DNA from: Kitasatospora gansuensis
Lineage (GTDB): Bacteria > Actinomycetota > Actinomycetes > Streptomycetales > Streptomycetaceae
NCBI RefSeq assembly: GCF_014203705.1
Contig: NZ_JACHJR010000001.1
Coordinates: forward strand, 1,178,001-1,242,000
DNA length: 64,000 nt
Direction: 5' to 3'
Below the pieces are notes generated by a model. It had not been told where the DNA came from. It ran no database searches and saw nothing but the letters and a program-made list of their open reading frames with translations. Of this stretch, positions 1 to 8,826 are shown one piece after another. Every line of letters starts with the position of its first letter. Position 1 is the stretch's first letter. Both the position numbers and the translations under genes were made by a program.

Positions 1-432
1 GGCGTACCCGCCTTCGCCGCCGCCGCGGCCGCGCTCAAGCGCGAGCTGACCGTCCCGACGGTGGGTCAGACCGTCATCCTCACCCGGGTCTCCCGCCAGG
101 CCACCCCGATGCCCGAGGGCGAGGACCTGGCCACCCTCGGCCGCAGCGGCGCCCTGCTGGTACTGCACCTGGCGACCCGCTACGTGGAGAGCGTGGTCGA
201 GGAGCTGCTCCCGCACTACGGCGCCGACTGCCCCGCCGCCGTCGTCGCGATGGCCAGCCGCCCCGACGAACTGGTCCTGCGCGGCACCCTCGGCGACATC
301 GCCGCCCAGGTCAAGGAGGCGGGCGTCCTGCGCACCGCCGTCATCCTGGTCGGCCGTACCCTGGGCGCCTCCCAGTTCCGCGACAGCCACCTCTACTCGG
401 CCGACCGCAACCGCGACCACACCTGCGACTGA
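1..432 (+). CDS. cobM: Precorrin-4 C11-methyltransferase, C-terminal part (5' truncated by window)
   Basis: The reading frame is open from base 1 and ends in TGA at 430-432, giving the last 143 residues of a CobM/CbiF protein. CobM methylates C11 of precorrin-4 with S-adenosylmethionine in corrin ring synthesis, in the cytoplasm. Family features visible are the PGVPAFAAAAAAL stretch, TVGQTVILTR, the ATLGRSGALLVLHLA segment and the end segment SQFRDSHLYSADR. The N-terminal SAM-binding half lies outside the window. It sits next to other cobalamin genes (cbiD, cobK, cobIJ), which agrees with the call. Its 3' end faces the cytochrome b gene, with a long inverted repeat between them. Confidence 0.92.
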   Translation, partial: GVPAFAAAAAALKRELTVPTVGQTVILTRVSRQATPMPEGEDLATLGRSGALLVLHLATRYVESVVEELLPHYGADCPAAVVAMASRPDELVLRGTLGDIAAQVKEAGVLRTAVILVGRTLGASQFRDSHLYSADRNRDHTCD

Positions 433-449
433 GCAGACGGTCCGGAAGA

Positions 450-564
450 CAGGGGCTCGGGGAACTGCGACGCCAGCCTCGTAAAAGGTGATCCGTGCGT
501 AGGTGGGCAGGCACTTTCGCAGTGACCCGCACGCCAGATCTCCTCGCAGTTCCCCGAGCCCCTG
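450..564. repeat. 21-bp perfect inverted repeat between convergent genes
   Basis: The arm at 450-470 (CAGGGGCTCGGGGAACTGCG plus A) is the exact reverse complement of 544-564, with 73 bases between. It lies between the convergent ends of cobM (432) and the cytochrome b gene (606), so it can work as a bidirectional terminator. From memory, sequences of the form GGGGCTCGGGGAACTGCG recur between genes in many Streptomyces chromosomes; I could not check this. The 73-base interior has no gene. Confidence 0.75.
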
Positions 565-605
565 GATAGTGCAACCGAGCACCCTGCAAAAGGCACAGCC
601 CGAGA

Positions 606-1202
606 TCAGTGCCAGTCCGGGTGCTCCCGCGTCGCCCAGTCCCGGTCCACGCTCCCGGTACGCATACCCCGCCGCGCCTCCGGATCCTTGACCGCCAGCC
701 AGACGTGCCCGGCGACCGCGATCGCCACGCCCACCGCGAGCCAGTCGTGGACGAAGGTGGCGCCGGTCCGCCAGAGCAGCGGGGCGAGGTGGGTGAACCA
801 CATCAGCAGCCCGGTGCCGAGCATCACCAGCACGGCGCCCGCCGTCCAGGCGGCGTACAGCTTCTGGCCCGCGTTGAACTTGCCCGCCGGGCGGCGGTAC
901 GAGCGTCGCCGGACCGCCCGCAGCCAGTCCCGGTCGACTGCCGAGAAGCGGTTCAACCGCCGAAGGTCGGCGCGCAGCGCCCGGGAGGCCAGCCCGAGCA
1001 GCAGCGGCACCGGCAGCAGCAGTCCCGACCACTCGTGCACCAGCACCACCAGCCTTCGGCGGCCGACCAGTTGGGACAGCGGCGGGTAGTACAGGAAGGC
1101 CGCCGTCACCAGACAGCTCAGCATCAGCGCGGCGGTCACCCGGTGCACCCACCGCTCGGCGGGACTGAACCGCGGGACCCGGGTCTCAGACGGTGGGGGC
1201 AT
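606..1202 (-). CDS. Cytochrome b561/b6-like membrane subunit
   Basis: About 198 residues with four predicted membrane helices, near residues 20-40, 55-80, 115-140 and 155-180. Histidines lie in helix contexts (WVHRV, LVHEWSG, FVHDWLA, AGHVWLA), as in di-heme cytochrome b subunits of formate dehydrogenase or molybdoenzyme type. It probably passes electrons between the quinone pool and the molybdoenzyme encoded just upstream. The ATG at 1202 overlaps the upstream stop (1186) by 17 bases. An in-frame start at 1244 is possible but would overlap more. The family is clear; the exact redox partner is inferred from the gene order. Confidence 0.8.
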   Translation of the reverse strand: MPPPSETRVPRFSPAERWVHRVTAALMLSCLVTAAFLYYPPLSQLVGRRRLVVLVHEWSGLLLPVPLLLGLASRALRADLRRLNRFSAVDRDWLRAVRRRSYRRPAGKFNAGQKLYAAWTAGAVLVMLGTGLLMWFTHLAPLLWRTGATFVHDWLAVGVAIAVAGHVWLAVKDPEARRGMRTGSVDRDWATREHPDWH

Positions 1203-1896
1203 CGTCACGTCCGTTCGACTTCCCCACCCAGGCATCGACGTCATATCCCAGGTGCTCCCAGTAGCCGGGCTCCACCGCGGAGGTCACGGTGATCCCCGAC
1301 AGCCACTTCGCGGACTTGTAGAAGTACATCGGCGCCACATACAGCCGCACCGGGCCCCCGTGCTCGTGGCTGACCGGGGCGTCCTGCATCCGCAGCGCCA
1401 CCAGCACGTCGTCCCGGCGGGCCTGATCGAGCGTCAGGCTCTCGCTGTACGCCCCGTCGAAGCAGCTGAACCGGACCGCCGTAGCACCGGGCCGGACCCC
1501 GGCGGCGTCCAGCAGATCCGCCAGCCTGACCCCCTCGAACGGGGTAGCGGGCACCCGCCAGCCGGTCACGCACTGCACGTCGCGGACGATCCGGCGCTGC
1601 GGCAGCGCCTGCAGCTCGGGCAGCCGGTAGCTCGCCGGACGGTCCACCAGGCCGTCCACGGTCAGGGTGTAGTCGGCGGCCGTCCTGGGCGTCACCGAGC
1701 TGACCACCGAGTAGTACCGGAAGCCGCCGCCCCCGGGCAGCAGGCCGGCCAGCCCGGTCGGGTCCTTGCTGGTCACGGCCTCCACCCCGCGCTGCAGGTA
1801 CGGCCCGGCCGCGACCCCGGCCACGCCGAGCCCGAGCATGGCGAGCACCACCCGCCGCCCGACCGGCGCACCCGATGTCCCACCGTCATCCGTCAC
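1186..1896 (-). CDS. Molybdopterin-dependent oxidoreductase, sulfite-oxidase fold, exported
   Basis: 236 residues from a GTG start. Residues 14-31 (GRRVVLAMLGLGVAGVAAG) look like a twin-arginine or membrane-anchor signal. The body matches the oxidoreductase molybdopterin-binding domain: VQCVTGW carries the probable molybdenum-ligand cysteine, FEGVRLADLL follows, and RLYVAPMYFYKSAKWLSGI is the typical C-terminal segment. Substrate is unknown; relatives include YedY/MsrP methionine sulfoxide reductases and sulfite dehydrogenases. It overlaps the start of the downstream cytochrome b gene, so the two are likely a coupled extracytoplasmic redox pair. The promoter must lie in the 181-bp region shared with the divergent P450. 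Confidence 0.85.
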   Translation of the reverse strand: MTDDGGTSGAPVGRRVVLAMLGLGVAGVAAGPYLQRGVEAVTSKDPTGLAGLLPGGGGFRYYSVVSSVTPRTAADYTLTVDGLVDRPASYRLPELQALPQRRIVRDVQCVTGWRVPATPFEGVRLADLLDAAGVRPGATAVRFSCFDGAYSESLTLDQARRDDVLVALRMQDAPVSHEHGGPVRLYVAPMYFYKSAKWLSGITVTSAVEPGYWEHLGYDVDAWVGKSNGRDDAPTV

Positions 1897-2077
1897 ACCC
1901 CGATTCGACCAGTTCCGGAGCCCCCTGGCCAGAGCCGACCGCCGAACGTCAGACTCTCGTCATCTCTCACCCAACCACCGCGACCGTCCCGACCGGGGCG
2001 GACTGTCACCGAACACACCCGCTCGCGTACAGTCCGTGCTGCCGAAGATCCCTCAGCGAGCAACCGGGAGGCGCACC

Positions 2078-3385
2078 GTGGCCATCGACACCACTTCCAT
2101 GCCGGTCCCCGAGCTGGACGCAACCGTGGTCGAGCAGTGGCACGCCGAGGGCGCCGACCTGATCGACCTGCTGGCCCAGGCCCGGGCGCGGCTCGGCGGC
2201 GTGGCAGCCGTACGGCTCGCCCCAGGGGCCACCGGGTCGCCCACCGTACTGGTCACCGATCCGGGAGCCGTCCAGCACGTCCTGGCCCAGCACCCGGACC
2301 GGTACGTCAAGCGCTCGCACCGCGCCCGGGTACTGGTCGGCGACGGCGTCCTGTCCGCCACCGGTGAGGCGTGGAAGCGCCAACGGCGGCTGCTGCAGTC
2401 CCAGTTCACCGGCACCGGGATGCGCCGCTACGAGCAGCGGATCACGGCGGCGGCCCGCACCATCGCCGAGCGCTGGGCCGAATACGCCCGCACCGGTGAG
2501 CGCTTCGACCTGGGTGAGGAGATGCGCCGCTTCGCCCTGGACACCATCTGGCGCTCGCTCACCGGACACCCCGTCGACGCCACCACCGAGCGCGAACTGG
2601 CCGCCGTCGCCCGGGTGGTGGCCGCGCTCCCGACCCTGCCGGCCGGGGCGGTGGCCGCCCAGCAAGCGGTGGCGGCCGACTCGGCGGTGATCGACGCCGT
2701 CGCCCGGCACGCCATCGAGGCCGCGCGACAGGGCCCGGCCGGGCCCGAGGGGCCGGGGTTGCTGCACGTCCTGCTCGACGCCGCCGCCGAACGGCCGGAG
2801 TACACCGACCGGTTGATCCGCGACGAGCTGGTCACCCAGTTGGTGGCCGGGCACGAGACCACCGCCTCCACGCTGACCTGGCTCCACCTGCTCCTCGACC
2901 GCCACCCCACCGCCCGGGAACAGGCGCTGGCCGCCGGCCCCGAGGGCTCCCCCGAACGCCGGGACGCCGTCCGGGCGTTGGTGCACGAGACGCTCCGGCT
3001 CTACCCGTCCGCCTGGATCCTGCCCCGGCACGCGCTCCAGGAGGACACCCTGGCCGGCTACCGGATCGAGGCGGGCACCGACCTCCTGGTCTGCCCCTAC
3101 CTCACCCACCGGGATCCCGAACTCTGGCCGGAGCCCGAGCAGTTCGACCCGACCAGGTTCACCACCCCGGGCCGCCGTCCCAGCCACCTCGGCGCCTACC
3201 TGCCCTTCGGCCTCGGCCCCCGGGCCTGCCTCGGCACGCAGTTCGCCCTCCGCGAGTCGACCACCCTGCTGGAGCACCTGCTGCCCGCGCACACCCCGCT
3301 CTTCCACTCGCTCCCCACCGGGGCCGCGTACAGCATCACCGTCCGCCCGGACGGCCCGACCCCGGTCACCCTGGCCCGCGGCTAG
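2078..3385 (+). CDS. Cytochrome P450
   Basis: 435 residues from GTG at 2078, preceded by CGGGAGG at 2065-2071; a longer frame upstream lacks P450 similarity, so this start was chosen. Hallmarks are the I-helix AGHETTAS, the K-helix E-T-L-R (ExxR) and the heme loop FGLGPRACLGTQFA with axial Cys about residue 384. It is a complete cytosolic monooxygenase of CYP102/CYP4-like look rather than a typical small Streptomyces macrolide hydroxylase. No ferredoxin or reductase gene is adjacent, so redox partners must come from elsewhere. Substrate unknown. The 3' end overlaps the convergent VOC gene by 20 bases. Confidence 0.93.
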   Translation: MAIDTTSMPVPELDATVVEQWHAEGADLIDLLAQARARLGGVAAVRLAPGATGSPTVLVTDPGAVQHVLAQHPDRYVKRSHRARVLVGDGVLSATGEAWKRQRRLLQSQFTGTGMRRYEQRITAAARTIAERWAEYARTGERFDLGEEMRRFALDTIWRSLTGHPVDATTERELAAVARVVAALPTLPAGAVAAQQAVAADSAVIDAVARHAIEAARQGPAGPEGPGLLHVLLDAAAERPEYTDRLIRDELVTQLVAGHETTASTLTWLHLLLDRHPTAREQALAAGPEGSPERRDAVRALVHETLRLYPSAWILPRHALQEDTLAGYRIEAGTDLLVCPYLTHRDPELWPEPEQFDPTRFTTPGRRPSHLGAYLPFGLGPRACLGTQFALRESTTLLEHLLPAHTPLFHSLPTGAAYSITVRPDGPTPVTLARG

Positions 3386-3785
3386 CGCCAGCCTGCTCAC
3401 GCAGCGCCAGCCACTCCTGAAGTTCGATCAGATTCCCCTCCGGGTCCGCCAGGTGGGCGACCCGGAGCCGGTCACCCATCGGGCCCGGGCCCCGGACGAA
3501 CGCCGCTCCCCGCGAGCTGAGTTCGGTGTGAGCGGCGTCCAGGTCGTCCACCCGCAGCACCACCAGCGCGCGGTGTCCCACCGGTTCCCCCGCCAACCGC
3601 TCCAGCACGTCGGCCATTTGCGCCCGGTCCTGCAGCGCGATCGAGGCGTGTCCGGTGTCGGGGCTGAGCTTGGCGTACGGGCCGTTCTCGGCCTCGAACT
3701 GCGGCCTGAGCCCGAGCACGTCCCGGTAGAAGCGGTAGACGGTGGGGAAGTCGGACACCAACAGGCGGATCTGGGTGAGTTCCAT
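3366..3785 (-). CDS. VOC (glyoxalase/bleomycin-resistance fold) protein
   Basis: 139 residues, one vicinal-oxygen-chelate unit built of two beta-alpha-beta-beta-beta modules: residues 1-50 start MELTQIRLLVSDFPTVYRFY, and the second module ends HLADPEGNLIELQEWLA with the usual late glutamate. Members include glyoxalases, dioxygenases and antibiotic-binding proteins; nothing in the sequence picks one. Stands alone between the convergent P450 and cbiD (24-base gap). Confidence 0.85.
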   Translation of the reverse strand: MELTQIRLLVSDFPTVYRFYRDVLGLRPQFEAENGPYAKLSPDTGHASIALQDRAQMADVLERLAGEPVGHRALVVLRVDDLDAAHTELSSRGAAFVRGPGPMGDRLRVAHLADPEGNLIELQEWLALREQAGASRGPG

Positions 3786-3809
3786 ACCGCCTTTCTAGCC
3801 CAGTCGCGC

Positions 3810-4946
3810 TCAGGCCCGCCCGACGATCGCCCCGGCCCGGTCGATGCAGATCACGTCCACCGCGACCGGCGCGCCGCGCAGCACGTCGAGCGCGGTGGCC
3901 CGAGCGCCCGCCGCGACCAGGTCACCGAGCGGCACACCAGCCGCCGAGCAGAGCTGGATCGCCTCCAGCGCGGTGTTCGCCGCCGCCACGGCCGCCGTGA
4001 GCTCCACGGACGCGCCGCCCTGCCGGGCCAGCGAGGCGAGGTAGCCCTTGTCGACCTGGGAGCGGGCCGAGTGCAGGTCGAGGTGACCGGCGGCGAGCTT
4101 GGAGAGCTTGGCGAAGCCGCCCGCGATGGTGAGCCGGTCGACCGGGTGGCGCTTGACGTACTTGAGCACGGCGCCCGCGAAGTCGCCCATGTCGAGCAGG
4201 GCGTCCTCCGGCAGGCCGTGCACCGCGACGGCGACCTTCTCCGAGGTGGAGCCGGTGCACCCGGCGACGTGGGTACGACCGGCCGCCCGGGCCACGTCCA
4301 CGCCGCGCCGGATGCTGTCGATCCAGGCCGAGCAGGAGTAAGGCACCACGATGCCGGTGGTCCCGAGGATGGAGAGGCCGCCGAGGATGCCGAGCCGGGG
4401 GTTCCAGGTGGAGCGGGCGATCTCCTCACCGTGGTCGACCGAGATCTCCACCACCACATCACCGGCGCCGCCGTGCCGGCCGGCCACCTCGGCGATGTGA
4501 TCGCGCATCAGCTGACGGGGCACCGGGTTGATCGCGGGCTCGCCGACCGGGATCGGCAGCCCGGCCTTGGTGACCGTACCGACGCCGGGGCCGGCCCGGA
4601 AGACCACGCCGCTGCCGGGCGGGCCGAGCCGTACGGTGGAGCGGATCAGGGCCCCATGCGTGACGTCCGGATCGTCCCCGGCATCCTTGACCACACCGGC
4701 CATCGCCCGGCCGTCGGCGAGCAGCTCGGCGGCCAGCGCGAAGGCGGGCTGCTGGCCCTTGGGCAGGGTGATGGTCACCGGGTCGGGGAACTCGCCGGTC
4801 AGCAGGGCGGTGTAGGCCGCCGTGGTGGCGGCGGTCGCGCAGGCACCGGTCGTCCAGCCGTGCCGCAGGCCGCTGCTCTTCAGCTGCCCGGCCCGGCCTC
4901 CCGGCGTCCCGCCGGCCACCTGACCTCCCGTAGTCTCACCAGCCAC
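3810..4946 (-). CDS. cbiD: Cobalt-precorrin-5B C1-methyltransferase
   Basis: 378 residues from GTG at 4946. CbiD performs the C1 methylation/deacylation step of the corrin ring in the cobalt-early (anaerobic) pathway, where aerobic bacteria use CobF. Diagnostic segments are LRHGWTTGACATAATTAAY near residue 25, TGIVVPYSCSAWIDSI, and GCTGSTSEKVAV. Starts farther upstream are open, but the family begins near the WTTGACA segment, so the GTG was chosen. Only 20 bases separate its start from the divergent cobK start. It co-exists with CobG and CobN here, marking a mixed cobalamin route. Confidence 0.92.
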   Translation of the reverse strand: MAGETTGGQVAGGTPGGRAGQLKSSGLRHGWTTGACATAATTAAYTALLTGEFPDPVTITLPKGQQPAFALAAELLADGRAMAGVVKDAGDDPDVTHGALIRSTVRLGPPGSGVVFRAGPGVGTVTKAGLPIPVGEPAINPVPRQLMRDHIAEVAGRHGGAGDVVVEISVDHGEEIARSTWNPRLGILGGLSILGTTGIVVPYSCSAWIDSIRRGVDVARAAGRTHVAGCTGSTSEKVAVAVHGLPEDALLDMGDFAGAVLKYVKRHPVDRLTIAGGFAKLSKLAAGHLDLHSARSQVDKGYLASLARQGGASVELTAAVAAANTALEAIQLCSAAGVPLGDLVAAGARATALDVLRGAPVAVDVICIDRAGAIVGRA

Positions 4947-4966
4947 GTACGTCCCCTGGAGTTCCG

Positions 4967-5716
4967 TTGCACATCCTGATCCTCGGCGGCACCACCGAAG
5001 CCCGCGAACTGGCCGCCGCGCTGGCTGCTGCCACACTGGCCGAACGTACCGGGCCGCGCGTGACCAGCTCGCTCGCCGGGCGGGTGGCGCAGCCCCGGCT
5101 GCCGGCCGGGGAGGTGCGGGTGGGCGGCTTCGGCGGACCGGCCGGACTGGCGGCGTGGCTGCGGGCCGAGGGGGTGGACGCGGTCATCGATGCCACTCAT
5201 CCCTTCGCCGGCACCATCAGTCGGAACGCGGCCGAGGCGGCCGCCGAGGTCCATGTTCCCCTGTTGGCCCTGCGTCGTCCCAGTTGGGTGCCGGTTCCCG
5301 GGGATCGCTGGCACCCGGTCGGCTCCCTGGACGAGGCGGCCGCGCTGCTTCCGACGCTCGGCAGCCGGATCTTCCTGACCACCGGACGCCAGGGGCTGGC
5401 CGCCTTCGCCGCCCTCGACGGCCTGTTCTTCCTGGCCCGCTCGGTGGACGCGCCCGAGCCGCCGATGCCCGCGCACACCGAGGTGCTGCTCGACCGGGGC
5501 CCGTTCACCCTGGACGGCGAGCGGGCGGTGCTGCGCGAGCACCGGATCGACGTCCTGGTCACCAAGGACAGCGGCGGCGCGGCCACCGCCCCCAAGCTCA
5601 CCGCCGCCCGCGAACTGGGCCTGCCGGTCGTGGTGGTCCGCCGCCCGGAACCGCCGGCGGGCGTGCCGACGGTTCCGGACGTTCCGTCAGCCCTGGGCTG
5701 GCTCGCGCAGCTGTGA
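4967..5716 (+). CDS. cobK: Precorrin-6A reductase
   Basis: 249 residues. The start is a TTG at 4967, preceded by CTGGAG at 4956-4961; the next codons give HILILGGTTEARELAAAL, the Rossmann-type N-terminus of CobK/CbiJ. Further family marks are DATHPFAGTISRNA and LVTKDSGGAATAPKL. It reduces the corrin macrocycle with NADPH after the C1 methylation step, so it acts directly after the divergent cbiD product. The 3' end overlaps the convergent S41 peptidase by 30 bases. Confidence 0.9.
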   Translation: MHILILGGTTEARELAAALAAATLAERTGPRVTSSLAGRVAQPRLPAGEVRVGGFGGPAGLAAWLRAEGVDAVIDATHPFAGTISRNAAEAAAEVHVPLLALRRPSWVPVPGDRWHPVGSLDEAAALLPTLGSRIFLTTGRQGLAAFAALDGLFFLARSVDAPEPPMPAHTEVLLDRGPFTLDGERAVLREHRIDVLVTKDSGGAATAPKLTAARELGLPVVVVRRPEPPAGVPTVPDVPSALGWLAQL

Positions 5717-6583
5717 GAGCGCCGTCTCCAGCGCCTGCTCGGCCGGCACCGCGATCTCCGGGACGACGCCGACGCCCTCCCAGTTGGTCTTGGTGATCGG
5801 GTTGATCGAGCGGGCGGTCGGTACGGTCACCGTGATGTGCGGGGTGAGCGCGAACCGGTCGGTCGGGTGGGCGCCGCCCCGGGTGGTCTCGCCGATCAGC
5901 GTGGCGCGCTTCAGCGCCTGCAGGTTGTAGGCCAGCTCCTCGCCGCCGGAGAAGGTGAAGGCGGCGGTCAGCACGGTCACCGGGCGCCCCAGGTAGCGCG
6001 GCGCGGGCAGGTGCGGGTAGGTCCAGAACTGCCGGGTGGAGTCGGTCTCCCGGTCGTAGATGTCGTTCAGGTGCACCTCGTCGTCGGCGAAGAAGAAGCT
6101 GCACCAAAGCGCGACGCCGTTCGGCGAGCCGCCCCGGCAGGTCCGCAGGTCGATCACCAGGCCGTCGGTGTGCGTGACCAGCTGCATGGCGGCGCCGATC
6201 GCCTGGTACCCGGCGTCGGCGTCCGGGATGAACCGCAGGTCGAGGTAGCCGATGTTGCCGTCGAGGTGCTCGACCTTGTGGATCCCGAAGTTGCCCTTGC
6301 GGTAGTGCTCCGCCCAGCGCTCCTTCTCCTCCTCCGGCGAGTCCTCCTCCTCGACCGGCACCGCCTCGTCGCTCCACATCAGCCGCAGGTGCTTGTCCGG
6401 GCAGACCTCCTGCAGATGCTCCGACACGGCCGCACACAGCTCGGGCCCGGCCAACCCGTCGTACTCACCCTTCGCTGCCCGCCCGCGCAGCGCCTCCTCG
6501 ATCCCGGCGGTCAGCTCGGGAAAGACGTACCGGTCGTGGATCTTGGTCAGGGCGGCGTCGAGAATCTCGTTGTTTGAAGTCAC
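5687..6583 (-). CDS. S41 family peptidase (tail-specific protease-like)
   Basis: About 298 residues from GTG at 6583 (VTSNNEILDAALTKIHD). The N-terminal helical domain (1-75) resembles the IRBP/Tsp N-terminal domain. The catalytic core carries GNIGYLDLRFI, VIDLRTCRGGSPNGVAL and FTFSGGEELAYNLQALKR, where Ser and the following Lys form the likely dyad, then GETTRGGAHP. No signal peptide or PDZ domain is seen, so it appears cytosolic. An acidic insert (EEEDSPEEEKE) sits near residue 100. Role unknown; it is not a cobalamin enzyme despite the neighbours. Confidence 0.85.
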   Translation of the reverse strand: MTSNNEILDAALTKIHDRYVFPELTAGIEEALRGRAAKGEYDGLAGPELCAAVSEHLQEVCPDKHLRLMWSDEAVPVEEEDSPEEEKERWAEHYRKGNFGIHKVEHLDGNIGYLDLRFIPDADAGYQAIGAAMQLVTHTDGLVIDLRTCRGGSPNGVALWCSFFFADDEVHLNDIYDRETDSTRQFWTYPHLPAPRYLGRPVTVLTAAFTFSGGEELAYNLQALKRATLIGETTRGGAHPTDRFALTPHITVTVPTARSINPITKTNWEGVGVVPEIAVPAEQALETALSQLREPAQG

Positions 6584-6655
6584 GGGCGCGAATCGTACGG
6601 ACTGCCATCTCGCCTGACGAACCATTAACCGTCACAGTCGCACTCCCCCGGTAGC

Positions 6656-6686
6656 CCGGGGCCGCGCCCGCACGGCGCGGCCCCGG
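6656..6686 (-). terminator. Hairpin downstream of cobIJ
   Basis: Arms CCGGGGCCGCGCC (6656-6668) and GGCGCGGCCCCGG (6674-6686) pair perfectly over 13 bp around a 5-base loop, 9 bases past the cobIJ stop. No T-run follows, as is common for actinobacterial terminators. Confidence 0.75.
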
Positions 6687-6694
6687 ACTCCGCG

Positions 6695-8203
6695 TCAGGC
6701 CTCCGGGTAGCGCCTCGGCGTCCAGACCACCTCGGTGCCGTTGTCCCGCTGCACCGCCTGGGTCTGCGAGGAGCCGATCAGCAGGATGGTCCGCATGTCG
6801 ACCTCGGCCGGGTCCAGCTCGCCGAGCCGGACGGTGCGGACCCGCTCGGTCGGGCCGCCGACGTCGCGGGCCAGCACCACCGGGGTGTCGGCGGCGCGGT
6901 GCTCCAGCAGCAGGTCACGGGCCAGTCCGACCTGGGTGGTGCGGGACTGCGAGCCGGGGTTGTAGAGGGCGAGCACCAGGTCCGCGACAGCCGCCGCGCG
7001 CAGTCGGGCCGCCACCACCTCCCAGGGCTTGAGCCGGTCGGAGAGCGAGACCACCGCGTAGTCGTGGCCGAGCGGGGCGCCGGCCCGGGAGGCGGCGGCG
7101 TGCGCGGCCGTCATGCCGGGGATGATCCGCACCGGCACCGAGCGGTACGGGTCGGCGCAGGCCGCCTCCAGCACCGCGGTGGCCATCGCGAAGACGCCCG
7201 GGTCGCCGGAGGAGACCACCGCGACCTTTCGGCCCCGCCGGGCCAGGTCGAGGGCGAACTCGGCGCGCTCGGCCTCCACCTTGTTGTCCGAGCCGTGCCG
7301 CTGCTGCCCAGCCCGGACCGGCACCCGGTCGATGTACGTGGTGTAGCCCACCAGGTCGGTGGCGGCGGCGAGTTCACCGCGTGCCTCGGGGGTGAGCCAG
7401 AGCGGTCCGGCCGGACCGGTACCGATCACCACCACCTCACCGGGGCCGTCGTAGACCGGCGCCGAGGCACCGGCCGCGACCCGGCTGGGCAGCACGGCCA
7501 CCGAGAAGTACGGCACGCTCGAAGGGTCCACCTCCGCCAGCGGCGCGGTGCGCTCGCCCGGCATGGTGGCCCGCTCGACGTACTGCGCCTCCGCCAGCCG
7601 GCCCGAACGCTCCAGCGCCCGCCGCACGGTGGGGAAGGTCCGGCCGAGCTTCATCACCACGGCCGAGTCGGCCGAGGCCAGACGGGCCGTCAGCTCCTCC
7701 TCCGGCAGCGTGCCGGGCAGGATGGTGAGCACCTCCTCGGCCTCCACCAGCGCCTTGCCGAGCCGGGCGGCGGCGGCGCTGACCGAGGTCACGCCGGGCA
7801 CCACCTCGGTCGGGTAACGGTGCGCCAGCCGCTTGTGCATGTGCTGGTACGAGCCGTAGAACAGCGGATCGCCCTCGGCCAGCACCACCACGGTGCGGCC
7901 CGCGTCCAGGTGCGCGGCCAGCCGCTCGGCGGCCTGCTCGTAGAACTCGTCCAGCGCGCCCCGGTAACCGCCGGGGTGGTCGGTGGTCTCAACCGTGATC
8001 GGGTAGACCAGCTTCTCCTCGATCACGCCCTCACGGAAGTACGGCGCCGCGATCGAGCGGGCGATCGACCGGCCGTGCCGGGCGCTGTGGTACGCCACCA
8101 CGTCGGCCTCGCCGATCAGCCGCGCGCTCTTGACGGTCACCAGCTCCGGGTCGCCGGGGCCGAGCCCGACGCCGTACAGCAGACCGGTCGTACGCTCCGT
8201 CAT
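6695..8203 (-). CDS. cobIJ: Fused precorrin-2 C20-methyltransferase / precorrin-3B C17-methyltransferase
   Basis: 502 residues with two SAM-dependent tetrapyrrole methylase domains. Residues 1-245 are CobI-like ([33 protein letters not shown]). Residues 250-502 are CobJ-like ([59 protein letters not shown]). CobI methylates precorrin-2 and CobJ methylates C17 with ring contraction after CobG action. The fusion is common in actinobacteria. Its ATG (8203) overlaps the cobH stop in ATGA, so translation is coupled. A longer upstream frame exists but lies over cobH. Confidence 0.94.
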   Translation of the reverse strand: MTERTTGLLYGVGLGPGDPELVTVKSARLIGEADVVAYHSARHGRSIARSIAAPYFREGVIEEKLVYPITVETTDHPGGYRGALDEFYEQAAERLAAHLDAGRTVVVLAEGDPLFYGSYQHMHKRLAHRYPTEVVPGVTSVSAAAARLGKALVEAEEVLTILPGTLPEEELTARLASADSAVVMKLGRTFPTVRRALERSGRLAEAQYVERATMPGERTAPLAEVDPSSVPYFSVAVLPSRVAAGASAPVYDGPGEVVVIGTGPAGPLWLTPEARGELAAATDLVGYTTYIDRVPVRAGQQRHGSDNKVEAERAEFALDLARRGRKVAVVSSGDPGVFAMATAVLEAACADPYRSVPVRIIPGMTAAHAAASRAGAPLGHDYAVVSLSDRLKPWEVVAARLRAAAVADLVLALYNPGSQSRTTQVGLARDLLLEHRAADTPVVLARDVGGPTERVRTVRLGELDPAEVDMRTILLIGSSQTQAVQRDNGTEVVWTPRRYPEA

Positions 8204-8826
8204 TCTTCCTCGCTCGCAATCGCGTTGATCGCCGCGGCCGCTATCGCGCTGCCGCCACGACGGCCCCGCACCACCAGGTGCTCCAGGCCGGACGGGTGCG
8301 CGGCCAGCGCCTCCTTGGACTCGGCCGCGCCGATGAAGCCGACCGGGACACCGATCACGGCGGCCGGGCGGGGGGCGCCCGCCTCGATCATCTCCAGCAG
8401 CCGGAACAGCGAGGTCGGCGCGTTGCCGACGGCCACCACCGCGCCCTCCAGGTGCGGCAGCCAGAGCTCCATCGCGGCGGCGCTGCGGGTGTTGCCCATC
8501 TCCTTGGCCAGCCCGGGCACCGAGGGGTCGGAGAGCGTGCAGATCACCTGGTTGTCGGCGGGCAGCCGCTTGCGGGTGACCCCGCTGGCGACCATCGACA
8601 CGTCGCACAGGATCGGCGCCCCGGCCCGCAGCGCGGCCCGCGCGTCGGCGACCACCTGCGGCGAGTACAGCACGTCCCGCACCAGGTCGGTCATGCCGCA
8701 GGCGTGGATCATCCGCACCACGACCTGCGAGACGTCGGCCGGCAGGTGGGCCAGCTCGGCCTCGGCCCGAATGGTGGCAAAGGACTCGCGGTAGATGGCC
8801 GCGCCGTCCTTCTCGTACTCGATCAC
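8200..8826 (-). CDS. cobH: Precorrin-8X methylmutase
   Basis: 208 residues, the usual CobH/CbiC length. It moves the methyl group from C11 to C12 to make hydrogenobyrinate. Marks are [31 protein letters not shown] with the catalytic histidine, [13 protein letters not shown] and [17 protein letters not shown]. The GTG start (8826) overlaps the cobG stop (GTGA) and its stop overlaps cobIJ (ATGA), so cobG-cobH-cobIJ form one coupled transcript. Confidence 0.95.
   Translation of the reverse strand: MIEYEKDGAAIYRESFATIRAEAELAHLPADVSQVVVRMIHACGMTDLVRDVLYSPQVVADARAALRAGAPILCDVSMVASGVTRKRLPADNQVICTLSDPSVPGLAKEMGNTRSAAAMELWLPHLEGAVVAVGNAPTSLFRLLEMIEAGAPRPAAVIGVPVGFIGAAESKEALAAHPSGLEHLVVRGRRGGSAIAAAAINAIASEEE

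Noticed and set aside
2078..3385. P450 as a nitration partner of the nitric oxide synthase (TxtE/TxtD-like)
   Set aside because: The two genes are about 46 kb apart with unrelated genes between, and the P450 heme region is not specific for TxtE.
2006..3400. 464-codon open frame opposite the P450
   Set aside because: Antisense shadow of the P450: Gly/Val/Gln-rich, no family motif, and the P450 motifs are unambiguous.
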